This document shows, piece after piece, positions 24,662 through 32,995 of a DNA stretch of 64,000 nucleotides (position 1 is its first letter; each line of letters opens with the position of its first letter). A model generated the notes under the pieces. The model saw nothing but the letters and a program-made list of their open reading frames with translations. It ran no database searches and was not told where the DNA came from. The DNA lies in the NCBI GenBank assembly GCA_016716635.1, contig JADJVZ010000013.1:124001-188000 (forward strand), given 5' to 3'. The DNA is from Micropruina sp. Lineage in GTDB: Bacteria; Actinomycetota; Actinomycetes; Propionibacteriales; Propionibacteriaceae. The position numbers and the translations under genes were made by a program.

Positions 24662-27600
24662 ATGAAACCGGTTCGACTTGTCGTCTCAACGCTTGTGTCG
24701 GCATTAACCCTCACCATGATCGGAGCGTCGCTGGCTTCCGCGGCGACCCCCGCCGCGGTGGTCCCTTCCGTCTGGACGCCCCCGGTGGCCCCTGCTTCGT
24801 GCCAAACGAAGGTCTCCGACATGCCCGCCCTGTGCGTGACGCTCGAGGACCTCGACGGCACGCACAACACGCAGACTTACCTTGACGCGAACAAGGAGAA
24901 CACGATCCCGGCGGCGATCAACCTCACCGATCCCACCAACTCAGCGAACAACTTGTCGTCGGCGGGGCTTGAGGCCAGTGAGATTCACGGCCGGGGCAAC
25001 TCCACATGGGCGCTGCCTAAGAAGGCTTACCAGATCAAGTTCGCCGCAAAGACGTCCGTTTTGGGTATGACGAAGGCGAAGAAGTGGGTGTTGCTGGCGA
25101 ACCACACCGATCCCACGTTGATGCGCAACGCGGTCGCTCTTTCCTTGGGCAAGGCCATCGGTTTGGACAACTCCCCCGACTACTCCTACGTGGACCTGTT
25201 CATCAACGGCGCGTATCGCGGCAACTACATGGTGACCGAAAAGGCCGAGATCGGTGACGGACGGTTGACGAAGACGTCGAACCAGCAGGTCATGATCGAA
25301 ATGGACAACAACCACTACGACGAAGAGGCCTACAGCGCCACCGTCCCGTCGGGCAGCCACATCGTGCTGAAGGACGCCGCGGGCTCTGGTGGCGTCCCTG
25401 ATCTGGTGCCTGGTGGTTCCCCGTTACCGCTCACTACCGACGTCAGCGCCGGATGGGAAGCCGCCAAAGCGAAGTTCTCTCAACTGGACACGCTCTTGAC
25501 CACACCTTCAATGGCCACAGGGAAGACCGACTGGGCAGCCATCAGCGCCATCATCGATGTCGACTCTTTCCTCAAGGTCTACTGGGTTGAAGAAGTGGCG
25601 GAGAACTTCGACCTCCCCAAGAGCAGCGTCTACTTCTGGATCGACCCGGCCACCGACAACAAGATTCACGCCGGTCCTATCTGGGACTTCGACATGACGC
25701 TCGGAAACTTCCCGTCCTCCGCGGAGCAACGAGGTGGGGTCGCGGCCGCGGACTACGCCCGCAACGCGATGTTCTACCGCTACGGCGACACTCACAAGGT
25801 CATCAACCCGTGGTACGCCCTGCTGTATCGCAACCAGGAGTTCGCAGCCCAAGCCAACACGCTTTACAGCGCCAAGGTCACGGGCGCGCTGGCCCAACTT
25901 TCGCCCCTGATGAATACCCTGCAGGCCCGCCTCACCCAGTCTGCTGCCGCCAACTTCGCTCGGTGGTCGGTGCTGGGTCAGACCTCCTACATCGCCCCGA
26001 CCCGGACGTTTGCGTCTAGTTGGGCCGGCGAGATTTCGTCCTTGCGCAGCTACGTCACAAGCCGAAAGGCCTACCTGGACAGCACCAACGGCGCCGACTT
26101 CCCGCTGCTTCAAGCGGGGGGCTTCGTGCGGGGGAATGGCTGGAATCCGATCACCAAAAATGACACGGCGGGCAACCTCACGGGCAGCAGCCAAGAGGCC
26201 ACGGTCGAAACGTCCCAGTTCATCGGCATGCCGGGAGTGTCGATGCCACTCACCGCGTTGCGGTTGAACCTGGTGAGCCCGATGGCCGGTGAACTCACGG
26301 CCAACGTGTCGTTCGTCGGCACGGGTTGGACGGGCTATCGGGCGGCCGGCCATACGGGCGTCACTCCCTGGACGAGTTGGCCACAGATCGGCACCGAGGG
26401 TGGCAACGCCATCGAAGCCGTCCAGCTGAAGCTGAGCGGTGATCTCGCCAACTACTTTGACGTCCAGTACCGGGCCAACGTGATCAGCAAAGGTTGGCAG
26501 GGTTGGGTCACGGCGGGAAGCACGGCCGGAACCACCGGCCAATCGCTGTCCGTGGAGGCCTTGCAGGTTCGGCTTGTGAAGAAGGGCACCGTGGGGCTCA
26601 TCCTGACGGCTTCCTCCCATCAGGTGTCGACGACCGATCAGGTCACATTGACCGCCAAGACCTGGCCAGCTGCGCCTGGCGTCGCCGTGACCTTCACGAC
26701 CAGCACGGGCGTCACGCTGGGGTCGGCGACCACCGATGGCACGGGGGTCGCCACGCTCACCACGACCATGCCATGGGCTGGCGAGCACGATGTGACCGCG
26801 ACGTTGGCCTCACCAGCGGCGAGCGCCACGACCCACGTCAGCGTGCTGAACACGTTGTCCGTTGACGATCCACGCGGCCTTTACCACCCGGTGGATCCGG
26901 TGCGCATCCTCGACACCCGCGTCGGTAACGGGGCCAGCGGCGCCATCGCCGCGGGTAAGGAGGTCGTGTTGAAGGTGACTGGACGCGGCACCGTCCCCAG
27001 CGCTGGAGTGGGTGCGGTCGTGCTCAATCTCACGGTGACAGGGGCCAGCCAGCCCGGTGTTGTCACTGTCTTCCCGTCGGGGTCGGCTGCACCGTTGGCG
27101 TCGAACCTCAACTACGCCGCCGGTCAGACCATCGCCAATCTCGTGCTGGCAAAGCCGGGCCCCGATGGGTCGATCGTGCTGCGCAACGGCTCCAACGGCA
27201 CCATTCACCTCATCGCCGATGTTGCTGGCTATGAGCTCACCGCAACGGCAACCACGCCGGGGGCCCTGCTGGCGTTGACGCCTTCGCGCATCCTTGACAC
27301 CCGTGATGGCACGGGCGCCACCGCCGGAATTGTGGCCGCGAGTGGCACCGTCGACCTGGCGGTGACAGGTCACGGCGGCGTGCCCGCCACGGGTGTCTCT
27401 GCGGTGATGTTGAACATGACCGTCACGCAGCCGTCCAGCGAAGGGCACATCTCTGCCGCCGCGGCCGGCGGCACTGCAAACGACGCCTCGAACCTCAGTT
27501 TCGCTGCCGGTCAGACGGTGGCAAACCTGGTCATGGTGAAGGTCGGCGCTAACGGACACGTCACCTTGGCCAATAGCTCGACCGGCACCACTCACGTGGT

Positions 27601-29170
27601 GGCTGACGTCGCCGGCTATGTTGTCGCCGGAGATCCCATCGCAGCCGGAGGGGTCATCCCCTTGCCGTCGGCGCGCGTCTTGGACACCCGCGACGGAACC
27701 GGCGTGGCAGCTGCCGCTGTCCCCGCTGGGGGCGATGTGGTTCTCAAGCTGACCGGTGTCGGCGGCATTCCCACCTCGGGCGTCTCGGCGGTGTCGTACA
27801 GCCTCACGGTCACGGGTGCGACCAATGCTGGTTTCGTCACGGCCTACCCCAAGGGCGGCAGCGCCCCGATGGCGTCGAACGTGAACTTCGTCGCCGGGGT
27901 CACGGCCACGAACATGGCGATCACCAAGTTGGGCGCTGACGGCTCGATCGTCCTGCACAACGGTGGATCGGCAACAATCCAGGTCTTCGTCGACGTCAAT
28001 GGTTACGTCTCCTCGGGCACGTCGCCCGTGGCGGGCACGTTCGTGGCCACGGATCCTGTGCGGTTGTTGGATACGCGAGTCGATAACGGCTACACCGGCG
28101 TCGTCCCGGCGGGTGCTGATGTCGTCTTGCGCATCGCCGGACGTGGCCCGATCCCGGCCACTGGCGTCGGTGGCGTGTCACTCAATGTGACCGTGACTGC
28201 TCCGACGGCGGCCGGCGTCGTGACGGCGTACCCGTCCGGTGTGGCTGCCCCATTGGCCTCCAACCTCAACTTCGTGGCGGGGGCCACGGTCGCGAACCTG
28301 GTCGTGGTCAGGCTCGGGTCGGATGGCTCAGTCGTCCTTCACAACGGTTCCTCCGGGACGATCCACCTCATCGCGGACGTGACCGGGTACTACGTGGGCG
28401 GCACGCCGGTTGCCCCCGGCGCTGTGGTGGGCCTGACCCCCTTCCGCTTATTGGACACCCGTGACGGCACTGGCGTTTCGAGCGCGGGCGCGGTCGCGGG
28501 CGGCGCTGATGTGGTGCTGAAGGTCGCGGGGCTGGGCGGAGTGCCGGCCAGCGGCGCCTCCGCCGTGCTGCTCAACGTCACTGTCACGGCACCCACCACC
28601 GCTGGCCATATCACCGTGTTTCCGAAGGGAGGGACGGCACCCGTCACGTCGAACCTGAACTTCTCGGCCGGGCAGACGATTCCCAACCTGGTCCTGGCAA
28701 AGATCGGGGCTGATGGCTCGGTGGTATTGCGGAATGGTGGCACCGGCACCGTCCAGATCATCGCGGACGTGGCGGGCTATGTCATCGATGGCAGCCCGGT
28801 CGCGCTGGGCGGCCTCACGGCCATGTCACCGGTTCGGGTGCTCGACACCCGCGATGGCACTGGGGTGGGCTCTGCGGGCACGGTCCCAGCCGGAGGCGAC
28901 ATCAGCCTGACTATTGCCGGCGGTGTTCCCACGGGTGCGTCGGCCGTGGTGCTGAACGTGACGGTGACGGGTCCCAGCCGTGATGGCTATGTCACCGTCT
29001 ACCCGTCGGGGAGCGTGGCTCCGAACGCCTCGAACGTGAACTTTACGGCGGGGTCCACGGTTCCCAACCTCGTGATGGTGGCCATCGGACCTGACGGAAA
29101 GGTCGCGTTCCACAACGGGTCGGCCGGCACCATCGCACTGATTGCGGACGTGGCAGGCTGGTATTCGTAA
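24662..29170 (+). CDS. Secreted CotH-type protein with ChW, Ig-like and six C-terminal repeats
   Basis: 1502 residues. A Sec signal (about 1-30) precedes a CotH kinase-like domain (about 60-390) with GRGNSTW near 110, INGAYRGNYMVTEKAEIG, and KIHAGPIWDFDM near 335, the metal/ATP-binding pattern of CotH. Residues about 520-640 carry two W-rich ChW-type units (TGWTGYRAAGHTG, KGWQGWVTAG). An Ig-like domain follows (about 643-730). The rest is six repeats of about 128 residues, each opening with a variant of PxRILDTRDGTG and ending IADVAGY; repeats start near nt 26890, 27275, 27660, 28050, 28430 and 28825. Such repeats are common in actinobacterial exported proteins and may bind the wall or glycans. 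ATG 24662 follows AAGAAGGGG. A strong terminator follows the stop. Confidence 0.88.
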   Translation: MKPVRLVVSTLVSALTLTMIGASLASAATPAAVVPSVWTPPVAPASCQTKVSDMPALCVTLEDLDGTHNTQTYLDANKENTIPAAINLTDPTNSANNLSSAGLEASEIHGRGNSTWALPKKAYQIKFAAKTSVLGMTKAKKWVLLANHTDPTLMRNAVALSLGKAIGLDNSPDYSYVDLFINGAYRGNYMVTEKAEIGDGRLTKTSNQQVMIEMDNNHYDEEAYSATVPSGSHIVLKDAAGSGGVPDLVPGGSPLPLTTDVSAGWEAAKAKFSQLDTLLTTPSMATGKTDWAAISAIIDVDSFLKVYWVEEVAENFDLPKSSVYFWIDPATDNKIHAGPIWDFDMTLGNFPSSAEQRGGVAAADYARNAMFYRYGDTHKVINPWYALLYRNQEFAAQANTLYSAKVTGALAQLSPLMNTLQARLTQSAAANFARWSVLGQTSYIAPTRTFASSWAGEISSLRSYVTSRKAYLDSTNGADFPLLQAGGFVRGNGWNPITKNDTAGNLTGSSQEATVETSQFIGMPGVSMPLTALRLNLVSPMAGELTANVSFVGTGWTGYRAAGHTGVTPWTSWPQIGTEGGNAIEAVQLKLSGDLANYFDVQYRANVISKGWQGWVTAGSTAGTTGQSLSVEALQVRLVKKGTVGLILTASSHQVSTTDQVTLTAKTWPAAPGVAVTFTTSTGVTLGSATTDGTGVATLTTTMPWAGEHDVTATLASPAASATTHVSVLNTLSVDDPRGLYHPVDPVRILDTRVGNGASGAIAAGKEVVLKVTGRGTVPSAGVGAVVLNLTVTGASQPGVVTVFPSGSAAPLASNLNYAAGQTIANLVLAKPGPDGSIVLRNGSNGTIHLIADVAGYELTATATTPGALLALTPSRILDTRDGTGATAGIVAASGTVDLAVTGHGGVPATGVSAVMLNMTVTQPSSEGHISAAAAGGTANDASNLSFAAGQTVANLVMVKVGANGHVTLANSSTGTTHVVADVAGYVVAGDPIAAGGVIPLPSARVLDTRDGTGVAAAAVPAGGDVVLKLTGVGGIPTSGVSAVSYSLTVTGATNAGFVTAYPKGGSAPMASNVNFVAGVTATNMAITKLGADGSIVLHNGGSATIQVFVDVNGYVSSGTSPVAGTFVATDPVRLLDTRVDNGYTGVVPAGADVVLRIAGRGPIPATGVGGVSLNVTVTAPTAAGVVTAYPSGVAAPLASNLNFVAGATVANLVVVRLGSDGSVVLHNGSSGTIHLIADVTGYYVGGTPVAPGAVVGLTPFRLLDTRDGTGVSSAGAVAGGADVVLKVAGLGGVPASGASAVLLNVTVTAPTTAGHITVFPKGGTAPVTSNLNFSAGQTIPNLVLAKIGADGSVVLRNGGTGTVQIIADVAGYVIDGSPVALGGLTAMSPVRVLDTRDGTGVGSAGTVPAGGDISLTIAGGVPTGASAVVLNVTVTGPSRDGYVTVYPSGSVAPNASNVNFTAGSTVPNLVMVAIGPDGKVAFHNGSAGTIALIADVAGWYS
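26890..29167 (+). repeat. Six tandem coding repeats of about 385 bp
   Basis: Units start with a RILDTR-type motif near 26905, 27288, 27680, 28067, 28448 and 28839, at intervals of about 380-390 bp. They have diverged at DNA level, so amplification is old. Confidence 0.85.
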
Positions 29171-29223
29171 CGAGGAGCGGCCAACCTCGTTGCGCGAGAG
29201 TTCGTCCGCTTAGTCCCACCATT

Positions 29224-29266
29224 GACAGGGGCCGATCCCCCTCCGCGAGGGGGATCGGCCCCTGTC
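29224..29266 (+). terminator. Terminator of the CotH-type gene
   Basis: A perfect 20-bp stem (GACAGGGGCCGATCCCCCTC and its complement) with a CGC loop, 54 bp after the stop; GTTGTC follows the stem. Confidence 0.88.
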
Positions 29267-29343
29267 GTTGTCACGCCACCTGTCTGCCCCTATCGTCAAG
29301 GGGCGAGGCAGCATGGAGCGAGGCCTCGGACAGGAGATCTCCC

Positions 29344-30120
29344 ATGAGCTACACCGCCACCACCTCCGGATTCCCGTGCTGGTACGAGTTGGGCACGACC
29401 GCGTTGGACGCCGCGGACGCCTTCTACTCGGCGGCGCTCGGTTGGACGATCGCTTCAGCGGGCATGCCCGGCCTGGATTACCGCATCATCTCCGCCTCGG
29501 ATGGGTTCGGCGTGGGCGGCATGGCGAGCTACGACCCGAGCGCCCCCGCGGCCTGGCGGTTCTACCTTGAGGTGGCCGACTGTGACGCGTCCGCCGCAAC
29601 CGTCGCCGCGACGGGCGGCACCGTGGTGCAGGAGCCTGCCGACATCCCCGGCACCGGACGCTTTGCCGTCTGCCTCGATCCGCAGGGCGCCGCCTTCGCG
29701 CTGCTCTGCCCAGCCCCGATGAACGGCGAGGCTCCGAGCGTGGGCGCCTACGCCCCAGCCCTCACCGGACACGGCGCCTGGCACGAGCTGTCAGCCCCTG
29801 AGCCCGAGGCCGCCTTCGACTTCTACGCGAACCTCGTCGGCTGGACGAAGGGCGTCACCATGGACATGGGCAGCGACGGCGTCTACCAGCTATTCCAGGC
29901 GAAGGGCACCGATGTCGGCGGCATGATGCGTCCCATGCCTGGAATGGCAGCGTCCTGGACGTCGTACTTCACCGTCGACAGCGTTGCCGCGACCGCGGAG
30001 CGGATCATCGCTGGCGGCGGCACCGTCATGCATGGCCCGGCAGAGGTTCCCGGCGGCGCGTTCATCGTCATCGCGGCCGATCCGCAGGGCGCGATGTTCG
30101 GGGTCACGGGTCCGCAGTAG
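29344..30120 (+). CDS. VOC-family protein with two glyoxalase-like domains
   Basis: 258 residues forming two VOC modules (about 5-125 and 138-257), each with the WYEL/WHEL beta strand, FYSAALGWT or FYANLVGWT helix and a closing DPQGA(A/M)FxLL/V segment. This two-domain layout is that of mycobacterial CFP30B-like proteins and hydroxylase-like VOC proteins. Metal ligands are not clearly conserved, so it may bind a small molecule rather than catalyse. A CAGGAG site 8 nt upstream supports the ATG. It stands alone after the strong terminator at 29224. Confidence 0.85.
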   Translation: MSYTATTSGFPCWYELGTTALDAADAFYSAALGWTIASAGMPGLDYRIISASDGFGVGGMASYDPSAPAAWRFYLEVADCDASAATVAATGGTVVQEPADIPGTGRFAVCLDPQGAAFALLCPAPMNGEAPSVGAYAPALTGHGAWHELSAPEPEAAFDFYANLVGWTKGVTMDMGSDGVYQLFQAKGTDVGGMMRPMPGMAASWTSYFTVDSVAATAERIIAGGGTVMHGPAEVPGGAFIVIAADPQGAMFGVTGPQ

Positions 30121-30197
30121 CCAGCGAAGGTGCCCCTGACGATTGATCGAGCGCGCCGCCCGAACCCGTGCCGAAGCACAGGCGAGCAAGTGCAAAG

Positions 30198-30620
30198 ATG
30201 TCCCCCGTGAGTAGGCAAGAGCCAGAGCGTGTGACCCCGTCCGAGCTGACCGGGATCCGGGACGAACTGGCCGGGTTGGAAGCCACCTTGCATCGTCCGG
30301 CGCCGGGGTGGGCGCGGGCGGATCTGTCCCGCCTGGTCACGAGAGACTTCTGGGAGATCGGCGCCTCGGGGCGCCGCTACTCGCGGGATTACGTGCTCGA
30401 CGTGCTGCAGGAGCGCAACTGGGCGGGCACACCGGCCCCTTTCGCCCCCTCCGACTTTCAGGTGCAGCCCCTCGACAAGGACCTGTTCTTGCTCAGCTAT
30501 GACCTCAATCAGGACGGACGCCTCACGCGACGGGCGTCGCTGTGGTTCCGGACCCCCCTGGGCTGGAAATGCCGCTTCCACACCGGCACCCCCATCGAGC
30601 CGGACACCACCCTGGCCTGA
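30198..30620 (+). CDS. NTF2-like (DUF4440) protein
   Basis: 140 residues. LSRLVTRDFWEIGASGRRYSRDYVLDVL, then FLLSYDLNQDGRLTRRASLWFRTPLGWKCRFHTGTPI, gives the cone-shaped NTF2-like fold of DUF4440 proteins, which are small-molecule isomerases, hydrolases or binding proteins. No catalytic dyad can be identified. The start is uncertain: ATG 30198 and GTG 30207 are both possible and neither has a ribosome-binding site. The 3' end faces the membrane protein gene at 30632 with only 11 bp between. Confidence 0.75.
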   Translation: MSPVSRQEPERVTPSELTGIRDELAGLEATLHRPAPGWARADLSRLVTRDFWEIGASGRRYSRDYVLDVLQERNWAGTPAPFAPSDFQVQPLDKDLFLLSYDLNQDGRLTRRASLWFRTPLGWKCRFHTGTPIEPDTTLA

Positions 30621-30631
30621 TCCAGCGCACC

Positions 30632-32329
30632 TCAGCCGCAGGCGGTGAACAAGAACTCGCCCTGAGCGGTGATGGTGCCGACGGTCAGCGACATGACCTC
30701 CTGGACGGTGGGGTCGCCATCGGGCACCTGTCGGACGAAGCCATAGAACGTGGTCCCGTTGCGGACGATCCAGACCGTGGGCTCGTAATTCGACAGTCTG
30801 GGGAGATCCTTCAGGCGGGGGTCCGAAGGAGACACCTTCTCTAATCGCGCGCCAAAGGCGCGCTTGAGGTCGGCCTCCGTGGACGTGGGGGTGATGCCCT
30901 CGGGGATGGTCCAGATGAAGTGGGCGGTGAGGGACAAGAGCGTGCCGGAGCTCCAGTCCGCCTGGGTCATGCCGACCTTGCCGAGCACCGGCCACGAGGC
31001 CCAGTTGTTGCAGCCATCCGGGTGGGCGAGAACCAGGCCCTTCGCTTGTGCGTCCTTCAGCGTCATCCCGATTCGAACGTCACCGACGCCGCCGCTATCG
31101 ACCGGGGCTGCCACGTCGAGCGGGACACCGGCATCGCCCAGGGCGGACGCGGGCTGGATCTCGGCCGGAGCGCGCGACACCAACATCGAGGTGCCGGTGG
31201 GAACGTGCCAACACAGCACCCCCAAGACCTCGACCTGACACGCGATCTCGTTAGCCAGGATCACGCTCCCCTTGGGCAACAGCGGCCACGAGGCCACGCC
31301 ATCGGTGACCGTCCGGTAACCGCGTCCCTTCGCCCAGTCGTCCGAAACCCGCCCGGGGCCAAGTTGGAAGCCGTTCCACGAGCACCACACGGCGACCGTG
31401 GATCGCCGGAGCAGCAGGCCGGTCGATCCGTCGACTCCTCCCCAGTTGGCGCAGGTGCCTTCCAACGACTCGCGGTAGGACTGATCGACCCCGGGGGGAA
31501 GGCGGCACAGCACCTCCGTCGGCCCCAGCATGCATTGCATCGACCCGTCCACGTTGGCGAACGCGGCGGGAACCTGGGCCCCGACGTCAATGGCGCCGAC
31601 CAGAGAGGGCAGAGCGGGTGCGGTCGGTCCGGTGATCGAGGGACGGGGAGAGGCGGACGTGCCCACGGGCGTCGTCACCCCGGCCTCCTGCGGACGCCAG
31701 GAACCGGCCGTCAGCGTCGCAAGGAGGACGAGGACCAGCGCCGAAAGGCCAACCAAGACACCGAGCCGGGCCCAGCCACGGTGCCTCCGGGCGCCCTCGA
31801 CGCTCTCGGCGAGGTCGGCGGCGTTCACCCGCACTCGGACCTCCGCCAACTGGCGCCGCAGCCCCCATTCCCCCTCCGGGGTGTCGGCCCCCAGGGCCGC
31901 GAGCCCGCGCTTGAGGGTCACCTGGGTGGCGATAGGAGGCAGCCCGGTCTCCGCGGGAAGAGCGGCACGCGGCACCTCGGCGTGGACAACCAAGGCCACG
32001 AGCGTCCGCACGTCGGCGTCTAAGGCGGCAAGGCGCCGGAGCACCTGGGGATCTTTGGTGGGGGTGTGCAGAACGTCGCCGCCATCCACGCGGACGAGGG
32101 CCTCCCCTGCCGGGCTCCTCGTCGGATCGAGCGACAGTCGGACCATCGCTCGACGCACGTCCTCCAACGACGCCGACTCCTCCGTGAGCGTCCGAGGGTC
32201 GCTCCCGACCAGCACCAAGGCCTCGCTCAGGAGCCCCTCCGCCTCATCGGTGCTGCCCGCGAGCATGGCGGCAAGCGGCGCCAGCTGGTCGGCGGCGTCC
32301 GTCGCGAGGGTGCTCATGGGGGTGGTCAT
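30632..32329 (-). CDS. Membrane protein with ECF-sigma-like N-terminal domain
   Basis: 565 residues. The first 180 are cytoplasmic: LAPLAAMLAGSTDEAEGLLSEAL resembles sigma-70 region 2 of ECF factors, and ALDADVRTLVALVVHAEVP..LPPIATQVTLKRGLAAL resembles region 4, though the key DNA-contact positions are eroded. One membrane helix (about 187-210, LGVLVGLSALVLVLLATL) is followed by a Pro/Thr-rich stretch and a large external domain with paired Cys (MQCMLGPTEVLCRL, ACQVEVLGVLCW). It may have arisen by fusion of an ECF factor with a membrane sensor, but a decayed sigma fold used for another purpose is equally possible. A TAGCAT box lies 6 nt before ATG 32329. Confidence 0.7.
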   Translation of the reverse strand: MTTPMSTLATDAADQLAPLAAMLAGSTDEAEGLLSEALVLVGSDPRTLTEESASLEDVRRAMVRLSLDPTRSPAGEALVRVDGGDVLHTPTKDPQVLRRLAALDADVRTLVALVVHAEVPRAALPAETGLPPIATQVTLKRGLAALGADTPEGEWGLRRQLAEVRVRVNAADLAESVEGARRHRGWARLGVLVGLSALVLVLLATLTAGSWRPQEAGVTTPVGTSASPRPSITGPTAPALPSLVGAIDVGAQVPAAFANVDGSMQCMLGPTEVLCRLPPGVDQSYRESLEGTCANWGGVDGSTGLLLRRSTVAVWCSWNGFQLGPGRVSDDWAKGRGYRTVTDGVASWPLLPKGSVILANEIACQVEVLGVLCWHVPTGTSMLVSRAPAEIQPASALGDAGVPLDVAAPVDSGGVGDVRIGMTLKDAQAKGLVLAHPDGCNNWASWPVLGKVGMTQADWSSGTLLSLTAHFIWTIPEGITPTSTEADLKRAFGARLEKVSPSDPRLKDLPRLSNYEPTVWIVRNGTTFYGFVRQVPDGDPTVQEVMSLTVGTITAQGEFLFTACG

Positions 32330-32335
32330 CGACTG

Positions 32336-32341
32336 ATGCTA
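32336..32341 (-). promoter_or_regulatory. Candidate -10 box (TAGCAT)
   Basis: TAGCAT on the minus strand, 6 nt before ATG 32329; no Shine-Dalgarno is present. Confidence 0.4.
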
Positions 32342-32358
32342 ACCACCGGTCGGGGCCA

Positions 32359-32991
32359 TCAGGGCGCGAGGCGCTCGCGCATCCAACGGCCGTCCACGAT
32401 GCGGTGCCGCAGGCGGTCGTGCAGACGAGACGGGCGGCCCTGCCAGAACTCGAACGAGTCGGGCACGAGGCGATAGCCGCCCCAGTTTTCGGGACGCGGG
32501 GGGTTGAGCCCGTGCTGGGCGGCGACCTTCGCCGCGTTCGCCACGAGCACCGCCCGGTTGGCGATCACCTGGGATTGGGGGGAGGCCCACGCGCCGAGGC
32601 GCGAGTCCAGGGGGCGGGTGCGGTAGTAGGCGTCCGACTCGTCGGCGGACGTTTTCGCCACCTTGCCCTCGATGCGGACAACCCGCTCCAGCTCCACCCA
32701 ATGGAATTGCAGGGCCGCGTGCGGATGCGTCGCCAGCTCGCGAGCCTTGCGGGAGTCGTAGTTGGTGAAGAATACGATCCCCTTGGTGTCGAATCCCTTC
32801 ATCAAGACCACGCGCGTGGACGGACGACCATCCGCCCCCACCGTCGCCAGCGTCATCGCGTTCGGTTCGGGCACCTTCGCCGCCACGGCCTCATCGAACC
32901 AGGCACGCAACTGCTGCCACGGTTCGGTCGCGGCCGAACCCTCATCGAGCGCACCCCGCTCATAGCTCTTGCGCATGTCCGAGACTCCCAT
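32359..32991 (-). CDS. pdxH: Pyridoxamine 5'-phosphate oxidase
   Basis: 210 residues. It begins SDMRKSYERGALDEGS and has the FMN- and PLP-binding stretches RVVLMKGFDTKGIVFFTNYDSRKARELA, FHWVELERVVRIEGKV and SDAYYRTRPLDSRLGAWASPQS, closing with the C-terminal signature FEFWQGRPSRLHDRL and WMRERLAP. It oxidises PNP or PMP to pyridoxal 5'-phosphate with FMN and oxygen in the cytoplasm. ATG 32991 follows the ligase stop by 4 bp; ATG 32976 has a better GGGAG ribosome-binding site and may be the true start. It ends a three-gene cluster with an SDR and an acyl/aryl-CoA ligase. Confidence 0.93.
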   Translation of the reverse strand: MGVSDMRKSYERGALDEGSAATEPWQQLRAWFDEAVAAKVPEPNAMTLATVGADGRPSTRVVLMKGFDTKGIVFFTNYDSRKARELATHPHAALQFHWVELERVVRIEGKVAKTSADESDAYYRTRPLDSRLGAWASPQSQVIANRAVLVANAAKVAAQHGLNPPRPENWGGYRLVPDSFEFWQGRPSRLHDRLRHRIVDGRWMRERLAP

Positions 32992-32995
32992 GGGG

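Noticed and set aside
26810..27958. 382-codon minus-strand frame within the CotH-type gene
   Set aside because: A shadow of the tandem repeats, showing the repeat period in antisense.
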